A program made the position numbers and the translations under genes. A stretch of DNA of 64,000 nt from Sphingobacterium sp. UBA2700 (lineage in GTDB: Bacteria; Bacteroidota; Bacteroidia; Sphingobacteriales; Sphingobacteriaceae): assembly GCA_002354335.1 (NCBI GenBank), contig DELI01000036.1, positions 15,941-79,940 on the forward strand, read 5' to 3'. The notes under the pieces are model-generated. The model saw only the letters and a program-made list of their open reading frames with translations, did no database searches and was not told where the DNA came from. Shown here piece by piece: positions 44,692 through 53,621 of the stretch; position 1 is the stretch's first letter, and the number at the start of each line of letters is the position of its first letter.

Positions 44692-45708
44692 ATGCAGATT
44701 ATCGAATTTCGACCACAAGGCATTTACTGTATACCTGGTAAGTTTTATATAGACCCATGGCTTCCTGTAGATAGAGCGGTTATTACACATGGGCATGCTG
44801 ATCATGCTCGCCCTGGAATGGGAAGCTATTTATGCCATCGATTTACCACGCCCATTCTCAAAATACGAATTGGAGAAGCTATACAGGTTCAGGACGTAGA
44901 TTATAACGAACCTGTATCCATCAATGGAGTCGAAGTTTCCTTGCACCCGGCGGGACATATTATTGGTTCGGCTCAGGTAAGATTAGCATATAAAGGAAAA
45001 GTCGTGGTTGTTTCGGGTGATTATAAGTTGCAAGATGACGGACTAAGTACGCTTTTTGAACTTGTGCCTTGTCATGAGTTTATCACGGAAAGCACCTTTG
45101 GACTCCCAATTTATCAATGGGAAACGGTGGAAAATCTCAACAAGCAATTGCAGAATTGGATTATTAGAAACCAATCTTATGGAAAGACTTCGGTGTTTGT
45201 CGGATATTCGTTAGGAAAAGCACAGCGCATTATGAGAGCGGTGCAGGACATGGCGCCCATTCATGTGCATAGCTCTATCGCGCGATTAAATAAAGCGTAC
45301 GAAAGCGTGGGCATCGTATTGCCCGAATATCAAACCGTGGATCTTCGCGAAGATCTGAAGTATGTAGATAAGAATATTGTCATCCTGCCGCCTTCGCTTG
45401 TTGGAACCCATGTTATCAAGCGCATTCCACATATGGCTTACGCTATTTGCTCAGGCTGGATGTCGGTGCGTGGAGCAAGGCGATGGCGAAGTGCAGACGC
45501 TGGTTTCGCGGTAAGTGACCATGCCGATTGGAATGATTTATTACGTGTTACTCGGGAAACCGGTGCCGAGAAGGTTTATGTGACGCATGGGCAAACCGCA
45601 GTATTCAGCAAGTACCTCAATGAAAATGGAATCCTTGCAGAAGAAGTAAAAACCGATTTTGGGGTGGAAAAAGAAGAGGCATTGATGAATGAAAATGAAG
45701 CCATATGA
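44692..45708 (+). CDS. Ligase-associated MBL-fold DNA exonuclease
   Basis: A 338-residue metallo-beta-lactamase-fold nuclease. The HxHxDH motif is H33-G-H35-A-D37-H38; AGHIIGSAQ and later SDHAD and TH-GQ motifs complete the two-metal site seen in beta-CASP-like nucleases. It begins QIIEFRPQGIYCIPGKFYIDPW, typical of the exonuclease genes found beside bacterial ATP-dependent ligases. Its stop overlaps the ligase start by 4 bp. It probably trims DNA ends for the ligase. The start at 44692 was preferred because the upstream extension has unlike composition. Confidence 0.88.
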   Translation: MQIIEFRPQGIYCIPGKFYIDPWLPVDRAVITHGHADHARPGMGSYLCHRFTTPILKIRIGEAIQVQDVDYNEPVSINGVEVSLHPAGHIIGSAQVRLAYKGKVVVVSGDYKLQDDGLSTLFELVPCHEFITESTFGLPIYQWETVENLNKQLQNWIIRNQSYGKTSVFVGYSLGKAQRIMRAVQDMAPIHVHSSIARLNKAYESVGIVLPEYQTVDLREDLKYVDKNIVILPPSLVGTHVIKRIPHMAYAICSGWMSVRGARRWRSADAGFAVSDHADWNDLLRVTRETGAEKVYVTHGQTAVFSKYLNENGILAEEVKTDFGVEKEEALMNENEAI

Positions 45709-47285
45709 AAGAATTTGCTCAACTGATCAACAGCTTGGACAGTACCAATAAGACATCGCTTAAAACGGAAGCCATCGTGCAATATTTAGAGCATGCCGAG
45801 AACCGGGATAAACTCTGGTTTTTGAGCCTATTCACAGGGCGCCGCCCAAAGCGACAGGTCAGTACAGCGCTGATGCGCGAGTGGGTTAAAGAAATCGTGG
45901 ATATCCCAGACTGGCTTTTCATGGAGTCCTATTCATCCGTCGGGGATCTTGCAGAGACTATTTCTTTATTGTTGCCTAATCCCACCGGCAGAGTTGATTT
46001 GGCATTGTCGGAATGGATGGATAGAATTCTAGATCTGCACGATAAAAGCGATGAGGAAAAGAAAGCTTTTGTGCTTCATGCCTGGCAGGGTCTGCCGCAT
46101 CAGGAACGCTTTATTTTTAATAAACTGTTAGGAGGTAGTTTCCGCGTTGGTATTTCAGCGAAAAGTCTAATCAATGCGATTGCACTTTATAGTGGGCTCG
46201 ATGCCTCTGCCGTTGCTCATAGCATTATGGGAGAGTGGTTGATAGATGATGTAGATTTTGATTTGCTCATCAAAGGACAGTATGTCAATACCAATCTTTC
46301 CAAACCCTTTCCATTTTGCCTCGCTTACCCCTTAGAAAATCTTGAAAAAACGATCGTTGATCCGCAAGAATGGCAGGCAGAATATAAATGGGATGGCATT
46401 CGTGGACAAATAATTAAAAGGGCGGATGAAATTTTTATCTGGTCGCGAGGGGAGGAACTTGTGACCGATCAATTCCCGGAATTAGTGCGGGAATTTAGTA
46501 ACTGGCAGGGAGATTTCGTTCTGGATGGTGAGATTTTAGCCATCCTCGATGGAGAAGTTTTAAACTTTACGTTTCTGCAGAAGCGACTGAATCGGAAGTC
46601 AGTCACAGATAAAATGCAACGGGATATTCCCGTTAGCATGTTGCTCTACGATTTATTAGAGTTAAATCAAGAAGATCTTCGTCACACAGCGATGGCATCG
46701 CGACGGGAGAGACTAGAACAGCTATTCCAAGAGAATCAATCCAGTTCCATTAGTCTATCCCCCTTGATCGAATTTCAAGATCTTGATACCCTGCATGCCC
46801 TGCGTGCTTATGCGCGGGAGAACAATAGTGAAGGCCTGATGTTAAAACATAAGAATTCTATTTATCACGCCGGAAGGAAGCGTGGCGATTGGTGGAAATG
46901 GAAAATTGACCCCCTATCCATAGATGCCGTGTTAATTTATGCGCAAAAGGGTAGTGGACGACGTAGTGGATACTATACGGATTACACATTTGCGGTGCGT
47001 GACGGGGACAAACTGGTCAGCATCGCCAAAGCCTATTCCGGGCTGACGGATAAGGAAATTCAGGAAGTAAGTCGTTTTATAAATAAAAACGCGATTGAAA
47101 AGTTCGGACCCGTACGAACGGTCAAGCCCGAGTTGGTATTCGAAATTGCCTTTGAAGGCATTGGATGGAGTTCCAGACATAAATCAGGGATAGCCTTGCG
47201 ATTCCCTCGTATTGCTCGCTGGCGCAGAGACAAGACCGTAGAAGAAATTGACGAGTTGGAAGAAGTAAAGAAATTGATCAAATAG
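45705..47285 (+). CDS. ATP-dependent DNA ligase (repair type)
   Basis: A 526-residue ligase with an N-terminal alpha-helical domain (about 1-200), the adenylation domain with catalytic K228 in the motif EYKWDGIR, further motifs DGEIL and EGLMLKHKNS, WWKWKIDP, and an OB-fold to the end. It matches the ATP-dependent ligases of the Lhr-linked repair cluster (cisplatin-response type). The partner helicase Lhr and phosphoesterase are not next to it here. Translationally coupled to the exonuclease gene; convergent with the next gene (14 bp apart). Confidence 0.92.
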   Translation: MKEFAQLINSLDSTNKTSLKTEAIVQYLEHAENRDKLWFLSLFTGRRPKRQVSTALMREWVKEIVDIPDWLFMESYSSVGDLAETISLLLPNPTGRVDLALSEWMDRILDLHDKSDEEKKAFVLHAWQGLPHQERFIFNKLLGGSFRVGISAKSLINAIALYSGLDASAVAHSIMGEWLIDDVDFDLLIKGQYVNTNLSKPFPFCLAYPLENLEKTIVDPQEWQAEYKWDGIRGQIIKRADEIFIWSRGEELVTDQFPELVREFSNWQGDFVLDGEILAILDGEVLNFTFLQKRLNRKSVTDKMQRDIPVSMLLYDLLELNQEDLRHTAMASRRERLEQLFQENQSSSISLSPLIEFQDLDTLHALRAYARENNSEGLMLKHKNSIYHAGRKRGDWWKWKIDPLSIDAVLIYAQKGSGRRSGYYTDYTFAVRDGDKLVSIAKAYSGLTDKEIQEVSRFINKNAIEKFGPVRTVKPELVFEIAFEGIGWSSRHKSGIALRFPRIARWRRDKTVEEIDELEEVKKLIK

Positions 47286-47299
47286 CAGACGAATTTAGA

Positions 47300-48064
47300 C
47301 TAATCCTGTTTTTCGACTAAGTATTTCCAATAACGCTTCGGGACGTGCTGTACATGCAGCTTGATATTCTTACGTGCTACGATATTAGTTGCTTTAAAAT
47401 AAGCTTTCCATAGCTGCTGATAATGTGTTTCTTGTTGATCCAATTCGATCTGAATCGCCAAGTCTCCATTGCTGTTGGAAGCATCGGAAAGTGTTACTTC
47501 TTGTATATCCCGCAAATCGTAGAGATAACCGTAACGACGTTTCACATCGTAGATTAACCAACGCTGATCGGCAAATCGCTTTTTAAAGAAGGAAATAATC
47601 AGCGGCAAGACATTAAAATCAGGTTCAATAACGGCACTATATAAATCATCTGCAGATTTGCTGAAGCGGATGAAAGCTTTCATTCGATGGCTCTCTCTCC
47701 CCATTTTTTTAATCGATTGGGAAAAAGCCAGAGCGTCCGCATCGGCATAGTTCTTTAAGATGTTGGGATTATTTGTGAAGATACTCCGCATTAATTTGAA
47801 CCCGATACGCCATGCATATACATCTTCCGAAAGAAAGTTTCGATAAAAATCATGAACACGATCTTTCGCTATATGCTTTTCCAACCCCTTTAAAATCCGC
47901 TTAGCACGTTCATGATCTGTGTTGATATAAACTTTCGTAGCAAATAAACTTGATTCCAACTTCTCTTCAATCATGGGTACTGCCTCCAGTTCTCTATCTT
48001 GAAAGGAATGGAAAAATGCACTTAGATAACCTAGGTAGCTGCCATCAAAAATATAGTAGGTCAT
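47300..48064 (-). CDS. TIGR03915-type putative DNA-repair protein
   Basis: A 254-residue protein beginning YYIFDGSYLGYLSAFFHSF and containing FIRFSKSADDLYSAVIEPDFNVLPLI, the layout of the TIGR03915/DUF4130 proteins that travel with a radical SAM partner. It has no membrane segment. It overlaps the radical SAM gene by 4 bp (reading ATGA on the minus strand), so the two are made together. Family members are thought to act in DNA repair or modification, with uracil-glycosylase-like relationship suggested; activity is not established. Confidence 0.85.
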   Translation of the reverse strand: MTYYIFDGSYLGYLSAFFHSFQDRELEAVPMIEEKLESSLFATKVYINTDHERAKRILKGLEKHIAKDRVHDFYRNFLSEDVYAWRIGFKLMRSIFTNNPNILKNYADADALAFSQSIKKMGRESHRMKAFIRFSKSADDLYSAVIEPDFNVLPLIISFFKKRFADQRWLIYDVKRRYGYLYDLRDIQEVTLSDASNSNGDLAIQIELDQQETHYQQLWKAYFKATNIVARKNIKLHVQHVPKRYWKYLVEKQD

Positions 48065-49320
48065 GCAAACAAACTTAATTGATTATTCGGAGTCTTCGGG
48101 AGATATTTGCTCGTTCCGGTAGCTAATATTGAGCTTTTCACAGACGCCATTTGCAGGTCGCCCCAATTTCGTGTGGAGTCAGCATAGCGCATAAAATACT
48201 TTGCACGATTGAAAGCGATGCCAATTTTTTTCAAATGATGCTCATAGAGCTTTCCAAACTTCCTCGCCTGTATAATTTTCAGTGCCGAGCCCCGACCTAC
48301 ACCTGGAATACGCAAAATCATGGCATAGTCTGCTGTATTCACGTCGATTGGAAAGAGTTGAGGATTGCGCAAAGCCCAGCTTAATTTCGGATCAATATCT
48401 AAATCCAAATCTTGATGGTTCGGATTGAGAATCTCATCCAGCTTGAAATTGTAAAATCTTAAAAGCCAATCAGTCTGATAAAGTCTATTCTCTCGAATCA
48501 GGGGAGGAGCAGTCCCCACCTGCGGCAGTATGCTATGATCTTGATTGATTGGAATATAGCCGCTGTAGTAGACGCGCTTAAGGTGATAGGTTTTGTAAAA
48601 CTCGGATGAGATTTTCATGATGTCATAATCCGTCTCTGAAGTCGCCCCAACCACCATTTGCGTACTTTGCCCTGCCGGAACAAAAGTAGGGACATGCTTC
48701 ATCAACTTTTTTTCTTCAGCAAGCATGATCTTTTGCTGATCAACGAATTGCAGCGGTTTCCGTACAGACTCGTGATCTTTTTCCGGCGCTAGTTGTTTTA
48801 GTCCCTCCTCCGTAGGAATCTCTAGATTTACACTCATCCGATCCACATAAAGTCCTGCCTCCTTAATAAGCTCTTCACTCGCGCCGGGAATTGTTTTCAG
48901 ATGTATATAGCCGAAGAAACGTTCCTCTGTTCTCAACTTCTTTACAATACGCATCAAGCGCTCCATCGTAAAGTCTGCTGATTTAAAGATACCCGAACTT
49001 AAAAAAAGACCCTCAATATAATTTCTTCGGTAGAAATTCATCGTTAGTTGAACGACCTCATTCACTGAAAATGCAGCTCGCTGAATATCATTGCTGCGGC
49101 GACTGACGCAGAATGCGCAATCGTATATACAATAGTTGGTAAGCAGAATCTTTAAAAGGGAAACGCAGCGCCCATCTTCTGTATAGGTATGACAAATACC
49201 CGAACGAGATGAGTCACCGATTCCGCCCTCATTTTTCCTCTTCCCTCCGCTGGAACTACAACTGACGTCATATTTCGCTGCGTCTGCTAATATCGATAGC
49301 TTTTCCTCTGCTGTAATCAT
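48061..49320 (-). CDS. Putative DNA-repair radical SAM protein (TIGR03916 type)
   Basis: A 419-residue radical SAM protein with C64-IYD-C68-AF-C71 for the 4Fe-4S cluster. Conserved GICHTYTEDGRCVSLLK lies just before it. Near residues 330-360, DVNTADYAMILRIPGVGRGSALKII is a helix-hairpin-helix DNA-binding unit. Together these fit a protein that acts on damaged or modified DNA bases. Paired with the TIGR03915-type gene by a 4-bp overlap. Its -7 box is at 49342. The exact substrate is unknown; spore photoproduct lyase is only a distant comparison. Confidence 0.87.
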   Translation of the reverse strand: MITAEEKLSILADAAKYDVSCSSSGGKRKNEGGIGDSSRSGICHTYTEDGRCVSLLKILLTNYCIYDCAFCVSRRSNDIQRAAFSVNEVVQLTMNFYRRNYIEGLFLSSGIFKSADFTMERLMRIVKKLRTEERFFGYIHLKTIPGASEELIKEAGLYVDRMSVNLEIPTEEGLKQLAPEKDHESVRKPLQFVDQQKIMLAEEKKLMKHVPTFVPAGQSTQMVVGATSETDYDIMKISSEFYKTYHLKRVYYSGYIPINQDHSILPQVGTAPPLIRENRLYQTDWLLRFYNFKLDEILNPNHQDLDLDIDPKLSWALRNPQLFPIDVNTADYAMILRIPGVGRGSALKIIQARKFGKLYEHHLKKIGIAFNRAKYFMRYADSTRNWGDLQMASVKSSILATGTSKYLPKTPNNQLSLFA

Positions 49321-49341
49321 AATTATATTAGATGATTACAA

Positions 49342-49349
49342 CAAAAATA
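49342..49349 (-). promoter_or_regulatory. -7 box of the radical SAM gene
   Basis: Minus strand TATTTTTG matches TAnnTTTG, 22 bp from the start codon at 49320. Confidence 0.4.
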
Positions 49350-49398
49350 CTAAAAATATTAGTAAAAGAAAAGAGCTTCTTCAAAAGTTTTATTTTGC

Positions 49399-49905
49399 TT
49401 AAAGGGATAGCTTTCCATCTCTGCCGACGTCGAAATTGTTACCCGTTACTGCGTTGGCAGCTACTTTCAACAAGGTAATTAGTTTGCTCGACTTTTGGTT
49501 CCAATAATAAGCGTCATTAGGAACAACCTTTAGCACCTGAATGTTGGGGTCATCTTTTCCTTTTTCGAACCAACCCTCCATCATCTTGTTCCAGTACTTT
49601 TCAATGCGTGCTTCATCTCTAGAAATTTCAGCATGCCCATTGATAGTCAAAAACTCATAGTCTTTAGGTTGTGCATAGATTAACGAAACTTGTCGGTCGT
49701 CTTGGAGATGCTGATAAGTTTCACTTTGTTTCGAAAACAGATACCATATATTGCCCTGCTCGTCAACTTCCTGTCGGCTCATTGGCACCGCATGCGGTTG
49801 CTTTTCATCTTTTTTAAAGCTGCACAGCATGCCAATATCAATCTTATCGACCATCTCTCTTAATTTATCGATTGCTTCTTTGTTATTTAAGTTTTCAGTA
49901 CTCAT
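49399..49905 (-). CDS. Pyridoxamine-phosphate-oxidase-fold FMN protein (general stress type)
   Basis: A 168-residue cytosolic protein with the split-barrel FMN-binding fold: CSFKKDEKQPHAVPMSRQEVDEQGNIWYLF followed by VSLIYAQPKDYEFLTINGHAEI. The length and layout fit the general stress protein 26 group of this family rather than the biosynthetic enzyme PdxH, which is longer and has PLP-binding residues not seen here. It lies between a lipocalin gene (47 bp upstream) and the radical SAM gene on the same strand. Confidence 0.85.
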   Translation of the reverse strand: MSTENLNNKEAIDKLREMVDKIDIGMLCSFKKDEKQPHAVPMSRQEVDEQGNIWYLFSKQSETYQHLQDDRQVSLIYAQPKDYEFLTINGHAEISRDEARIEKYWNKMMEGWFEKGKDDPNIQVLKVVPNDAYYWNQKSSKLITLLKVAANAVTGNNFDVGRDGKLSL

Positions 49906-49952
49906 AGTGTAGTTTTTTGCCCGAGGGCGCCTAATATTTTATTTATGTTATC

Positions 49953-50498
49953 TTATTTTTGTTCCGTCCAAACAAGTCTGTTCATATCGTAGCCTGCGTC
50001 CATCGCTTTCTTTACAAAGGCCTCCTTTACACGTTCAGGCATAGTCTTATTACGAGACAAGAACCAAATATAGTCTGTGCTTTCGCCGAAAACCAGAACA
50101 TTCTCGTAGGCAGGATCCATAGCGACCACATTATAGCCAGAATAAAAAGGACCAAAGAATGAAACTTTTAAAGCTCCTTTGGTCGGGTCGCCAACGAAAT
50201 CCGCTTTCCCTTCAGATTCTTTCCACTCTCCCTTTTTTGTGTCATAACCTTTATTCAAGACTTTAATCGTTCCATCCTCATTCAGTGAATATTCGGCCGT
50301 CACTTGATTCATATCTTTTTCGTGCTTAAAATCAAAGCGTGCGATTTCATACCACTTTCCTGCGTAAGATTTTATGTCGAAATTGTCGACAACATTTACT
50401 CCAGGAGGTACTTTGACGGTTTTACATGAACTAATTAAAAATGGGGCGATCAGTATTGCAGAGCCCAACGCTATTTTAAGACAGGTCTTATAATTCAT
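49953..50498 (-). CDS. Lipocalin-family lipoprotein (Blc-like)
   Basis: A 181-residue lipoprotein (lipobox ISSC, Cys25). The first lipocalin motif is GKWYEIARFD (G47-W49), and later blocks YSLNEDGTIKVLNKGY, GDPTKGALKVSFFGPFY, and WFLSRN match bacterial lipocalins like Blc, which bind lysophospholipids and fatty acids at the outer membrane. The ATG at 50498 yields the normal signal; an upstream in-frame ATG at 50528 adds ten odd residues. Its upstream gap has no gene. Confidence 0.9.
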   Translation of the reverse strand: MNYKTCLKIALGSAILIAPFLISSCKTVKVPPGVNVVDNFDIKSYAGKWYEIARFDFKHEKDMNQVTAEYSLNEDGTIKVLNKGYDTKKGEWKESEGKADFVGDPTKGALKVSFFGPFYSGYNVVAMDPAYENVLVFGESTDYIWFLSRNKTMPERVKEAFVKKAMDAGYDMNRLVWTEQK

Positions 50499-50758
50499 AT
50501 TGTGATGTTTCTTAATGAAACAACTCATTGTGCATAATAGTTTGCTGCGACGGTAAAATTTGGAATTGGTTGGATAGGCTGGCTAGTTGGTTGAGAGATC
50601 TATATTGCCTGCATTTATATAGTTAAAACCTTAATCCTGACCGATCCCAGAATTAAATTACTAATAAGACTAAACGTCAATTCAGGACCAGGCAAGTTTA
50701 AGGAAAACTAATAGAGCAAATTGTCTTTTTCAATTCGCTGTTTAAACAAAAAGTAATT

Positions 50759-51493
50759 CTAGAGGCCGATTTTCCCCTCGGCCCAGTAGGGATAAGTTTG
50801 TATTTGTTTGTTGCTATATCCTTTTCGTATCAGTTCCTTGCGAAAGCGCGATATGGTGTCGGTATTGCCCGACAAGTAAAATGCGATATAGGAGGGTAGT
50901 ATATTATTGTTGTCAATCCATTCGGCATACTGCCGAAAAGCCTCTTCCAGGGCGCTCGGACATAGTGGGACATAGCTGATATCCTCCCAATTAATCCACT
51001 CGAGCCAACTACTATGTTTTCGCTGAATTTCAATAAAACAAAAGCATGGGCGCGATTTCAGCTTTGAAGCATTGCTAATGCTTTGCATTAGCCCGATGGA
51101 TGTTTCATCACCAATAACCACATGTGCACTCGCATATTTGACAAAAGACATTTTGCGACCCGGGCCCAATAATTTTACCTGATGACCAATGCGCAGTTGT
51201 TCGGCCCAACGGCTGCCGGGACCTTTATCGTGCAAATAAAAAAGTATATCGCAAATTCCTTCTTCTCTGTTGAAATAGGAAGGGGTATAATGTCGAAATT
51301 CTGTCTCATTTACTCTAATTTCTACAACATTTCCCGCAACAAAATCTGTCTTAACCGCCGAAAAATCACCTTCGAAGCGTACGTATTTAAGGGTAGGGGC
51401 AAGGTATTCTATTTCTGTGACTCGAGAGGCATGGTAACTGCCGCTAAAAAATTTTTCCATGGCGTCTGCCATCCATTGAGGGATTCTAGGCAT
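50759..51493 (-). CDS. Siderophore-interacting ferric reductase-like protein
   Basis: A 244-residue flavoprotein of the siderophore-interacting (ViuB-like) family: RHYTPSYFN for FAD binding, LGPGRKMSF, then VVIGDETSIGL for NAD(P)H binding. It has no signal peptide; it should act in the cytosol and release iron from imported siderophores. It is divergent from the AraC gene at 51657 and the two share a 163-bp region with a -7 box and 18-bp repeats, suggesting the AraC protein controls it. Confidence 0.85.
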   Translation of the reverse strand: MPRIPQWMADAMEKFFSGSYHASRVTEIEYLAPTLKYVRFEGDFSAVKTDFVAGNVVEIRVNETEFRHYTPSYFNREEGICDILFYLHDKGPGSRWAEQLRIGHQVKLLGPGRKMSFVKYASAHVVIGDETSIGLMQSISNASKLKSRPCFCFIEIQRKHSSWLEWINWEDISYVPLCPSALEEAFRQYAEWIDNNNILPSYIAFYLSGNTDTISRFRKELIRKGYSNKQIQTYPYWAEGKIGL

Positions 51494-51574
51494 ATCGTCT
51501 AATTTTTTAATTTTTACTTTCGCTATTTTTCTTATTAATACTAAAAATCATTGTGAATTAATCTTATATTTATA

Positions 51575-51582
51575 CAAATGTA
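51575..51582 (-). promoter_or_regulatory. -7 box of the siderophore-interacting protein gene
   Basis: Minus strand TACATTTG, identical to the HmuY operon box, 82 bp from the start at 51493. Confidence 0.45.
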
Positions 51583-51602
51583 ACCTAAACAAAAATCAAT
51601 AA

Positions 51603-51641
51603 GGTTTGGATAAGGGAATAAAAGGTCTAAATAAGGGATAA
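51603..51641. repeat. Two 18-bp direct repeats, 21-bp spacing
   Basis: GGTTTGGATAAGGGAATA (51603) and GGTCTAAATAAGGGATAA (51624) share 13 of 18 positions and are spaced 21 bp, a usual AraC-operator distance. They lie between divergent siderophore reductase and AraC genes. Confidence 0.55.
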
Positions 51642-51656
51642 CCTAAATACTAAAGA

Positions 51657-52637
51657 ATGAATCTCAAGGTTTATGATAGCGAGACGGGAAATTTAACATT
51701 TAATAAAGAATTTATTAATCAAAAATTAGTTGGAAAGCAGGAACTAATGGAAGATATAGTCAACTTGAATCAGCTGGTAGATCAGGGGTATTATCGCGAA
51801 CTATCTTTTGAGGGCGTACATATTGGTTATGGGTATTTATCACATAGGAAACGGATCAGGTTTAGTTTTGAAAGTGATTTCGAAACGATCGAGATGCATT
51901 TCGCATTGCAAGGGCATAGCGCTGCCCAGATAAATTTGGAACATGGAACAGTTGAATACGTAAATTTCGACCATAATATCATTTATGGCAATTGTTTATC
52001 CGGAAATATGTTATGGGATAGCCCAGAGTTGCAAGTATTTGAAATTAACTTTACACCCTCATTTTTCAAACGGTTTTTACCGGAGGGGAGTGAACTCTTC
52101 GATCAGTTTAGAAATCGAATCGAGCAACGTAAATCGACTTTATTCGGACAAAGGAATGCACGCATCAGTGCTAAAATGTTTCAAATTATCCAGGATATCT
52201 TAGCTTGTAAACGTCAAGGTGTCTTTAAGCGAATGTTTTTAGAATCCAAAGTCATTGAGTTACTGATGCTGCAGTTCGAACAGTTTTCAAAAGAAGAAAC
52301 TTTCAACAGCGCCTTAAGTCGAAGTACCGTCGAACGGATCTATGCTGCAAGAGATATTATTGTCAACCGTATTGATGCCGATTTGACATTAATGGATCTG
52401 GCACATCAAGTCGGGACCAATGAATGTACGTTGAAGAAAGGTTTTAAAGAGGTTTTTGGTACCACTGTTTTCGCTTTTTGGCGTGATGCGAAAATGGATC
52501 GGGCTATAGAATTGTTAGAGGGAGGAGAGTTGCGTATTGCGGAACTTGCAGAACTATTAGGCTACAAGAATCAGAAACATTTCTCAACAGCCTTTAAGAC
52601 AAGGTTTGGAATTAGTCCCAGCCAATTTAAAGGGTAG
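51657..52637 (+). CDS. AraC-family regulator beside siderophore reductase
   Basis: A 326-residue protein with the AraC DNA-binding tail: DLTLMDLAHQVGTNECTLKKGFKEVFG and LRIAELAELLGYKNQKHFSTAFKTRFGISPSQF. The first 200 residues are a beta-rich ligand-binding region (MHFALQGHSAAQINLE) like that of PchR/siderophore-sensing AraC proteins. Divergent from the siderophore-interacting protein gene; convergent with the ApbE gene (11 bp apart). Likely an iron- or siderophore-responsive activator; the signal is unverified. Confidence 0.87.
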   Translation: MNLKVYDSETGNLTFNKEFINQKLVGKQELMEDIVNLNQLVDQGYYRELSFEGVHIGYGYLSHRKRIRFSFESDFETIEMHFALQGHSAAQINLEHGTVEYVNFDHNIIYGNCLSGNMLWDSPELQVFEINFTPSFFKRFLPEGSELFDQFRNRIEQRKSTLFGQRNARISAKMFQIIQDILACKRQGVFKRMFLESKVIELLMLQFEQFSKEETFNSALSRSTVERIYAARDIIVNRIDADLTLMDLAHQVGTNECTLKKGFKEVFGTTVFAFWRDAKMDRAIELLEGGELRIAELAELLGYKNQKHFSTAFKTRFGISPSQFKG

Positions 52638-52648
52638 AGCAATTTGAA

Positions 52649-53608
52649 TTATCGATATATCCTTTTATTGTCAGCAATAATGATGAACTTATATTTCGGG
52701 AATTGCTTAGCCAATTTTCTACCTTCTTTAACTCCCAATACCATCATGGAGGTGGAAAGGCCGTTGGCAAACTCTGCCGATGGACCATACACCGTCACAC
52801 TTACGACTCCAGTCGCAGGATAACCCGTTTTGGGATCGATGATGTGGGAATATCGCACATCTTCAAATTCTACATATTTCTCATAGCTACCCGAGGTGGC
52901 GACCGCATGTTCATGAAACTTTAGCACTTTAATCATCTTATGCGATCTGAAGGGATTCAATACGCCGATAGACCAAGCTTTGCCATTTACTTGTTGACCC
53001 CAAGAAGCTATATCGCCCGATGCATTGATCATGCCTGCTTGCACGCCTAGGTCTTGCATCAGCTGTCTACCTCGATCGGCTGCATAGCCTTTTCCGATAG
53101 AGCCAAAGCCAATTTTCATATTTGGTTTCTTAAGGAATATGGTTGAATGGACGCTGTCGATTTCGATATATTGATAGCCTACATGAGCAATAGATTTTTG
53201 TATTTCAGCTTCGCTTGGCTTTTCTTCCATACTGCCGTCAAATCGCCAAACTTTGTCAAGTGCTGCAATGCTGATGTCGAATGCGCCATCGCTTATTTTC
53301 GAAAAGTATAAGGCTCTTTGGGTCAGTTCTAACAGTTCCCGGTCCACTTGTACGGCTTTAATTCCAGCGTTCCGATTAACTTCAGCAATTTGCGTATGCG
53401 AGCGCCATTCCGAAATCAAATTCTCAATGCGCTCGATCTCAGCGACGGCTTGATCAATGCGGCTATTTGCGATACTGCTGTCCTGATCGACCAGGGTTAT
53501 CTCAAATTGCGAGCCCATCAAGGTCATCGCGCGACGAATCTGCACCTGTGCAAAGCTAATCGGTAGTCCGGTAACAATAAAAATAATGCATAATAGGGCT
53601 CGCTGCAT
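52649..53608 (-). CDS. ApbE-like FAD:protein FMN transferase
   Basis: A 319-residue exported protein (signal cleaved after SFA). ApbE features: LMGSQFEITL, SIGKGYAADRG, INASGDIASWG, HIIDPKTGYPATG. The usual Mg-binding segment ADALST reads A281-N282-G-L-S-T286 here, with Asn in place of Asp. ApbE attaches FMN to Thr/Ser of envelope electron-transfer proteins. It is the last gene of an operon with PepSY-reductase, DUF2271 and ankyrin genes (13 bp gap). Which protein it modifies is not evident from this operon. Confidence 0.87.
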   Translation of the reverse strand: MQRALLCIIFIVTGLPISFAQVQIRRAMTLMGSQFEITLVDQDSSIANSRIDQAVAEIERIENLISEWRSHTQIAEVNRNAGIKAVQVDRELLELTQRALYFSKISDGAFDISIAALDKVWRFDGSMEEKPSEAEIQKSIAHVGYQYIEIDSVHSTIFLKKPNMKIGFGSIGKGYAADRGRQLMQDLGVQAGMINASGDIASWGQQVNGKAWSIGVLNPFRSHKMIKVLKFHEHAVATSGSYEKYVEFEDVRYSHIIDPKTGYPATGVVSVTVYGPSAEFANGLSTSMMVLGVKEGRKLAKQFPKYKFIIIADNKRIYR

Positions 53609-53621
53609 GATCTAGCTCATA

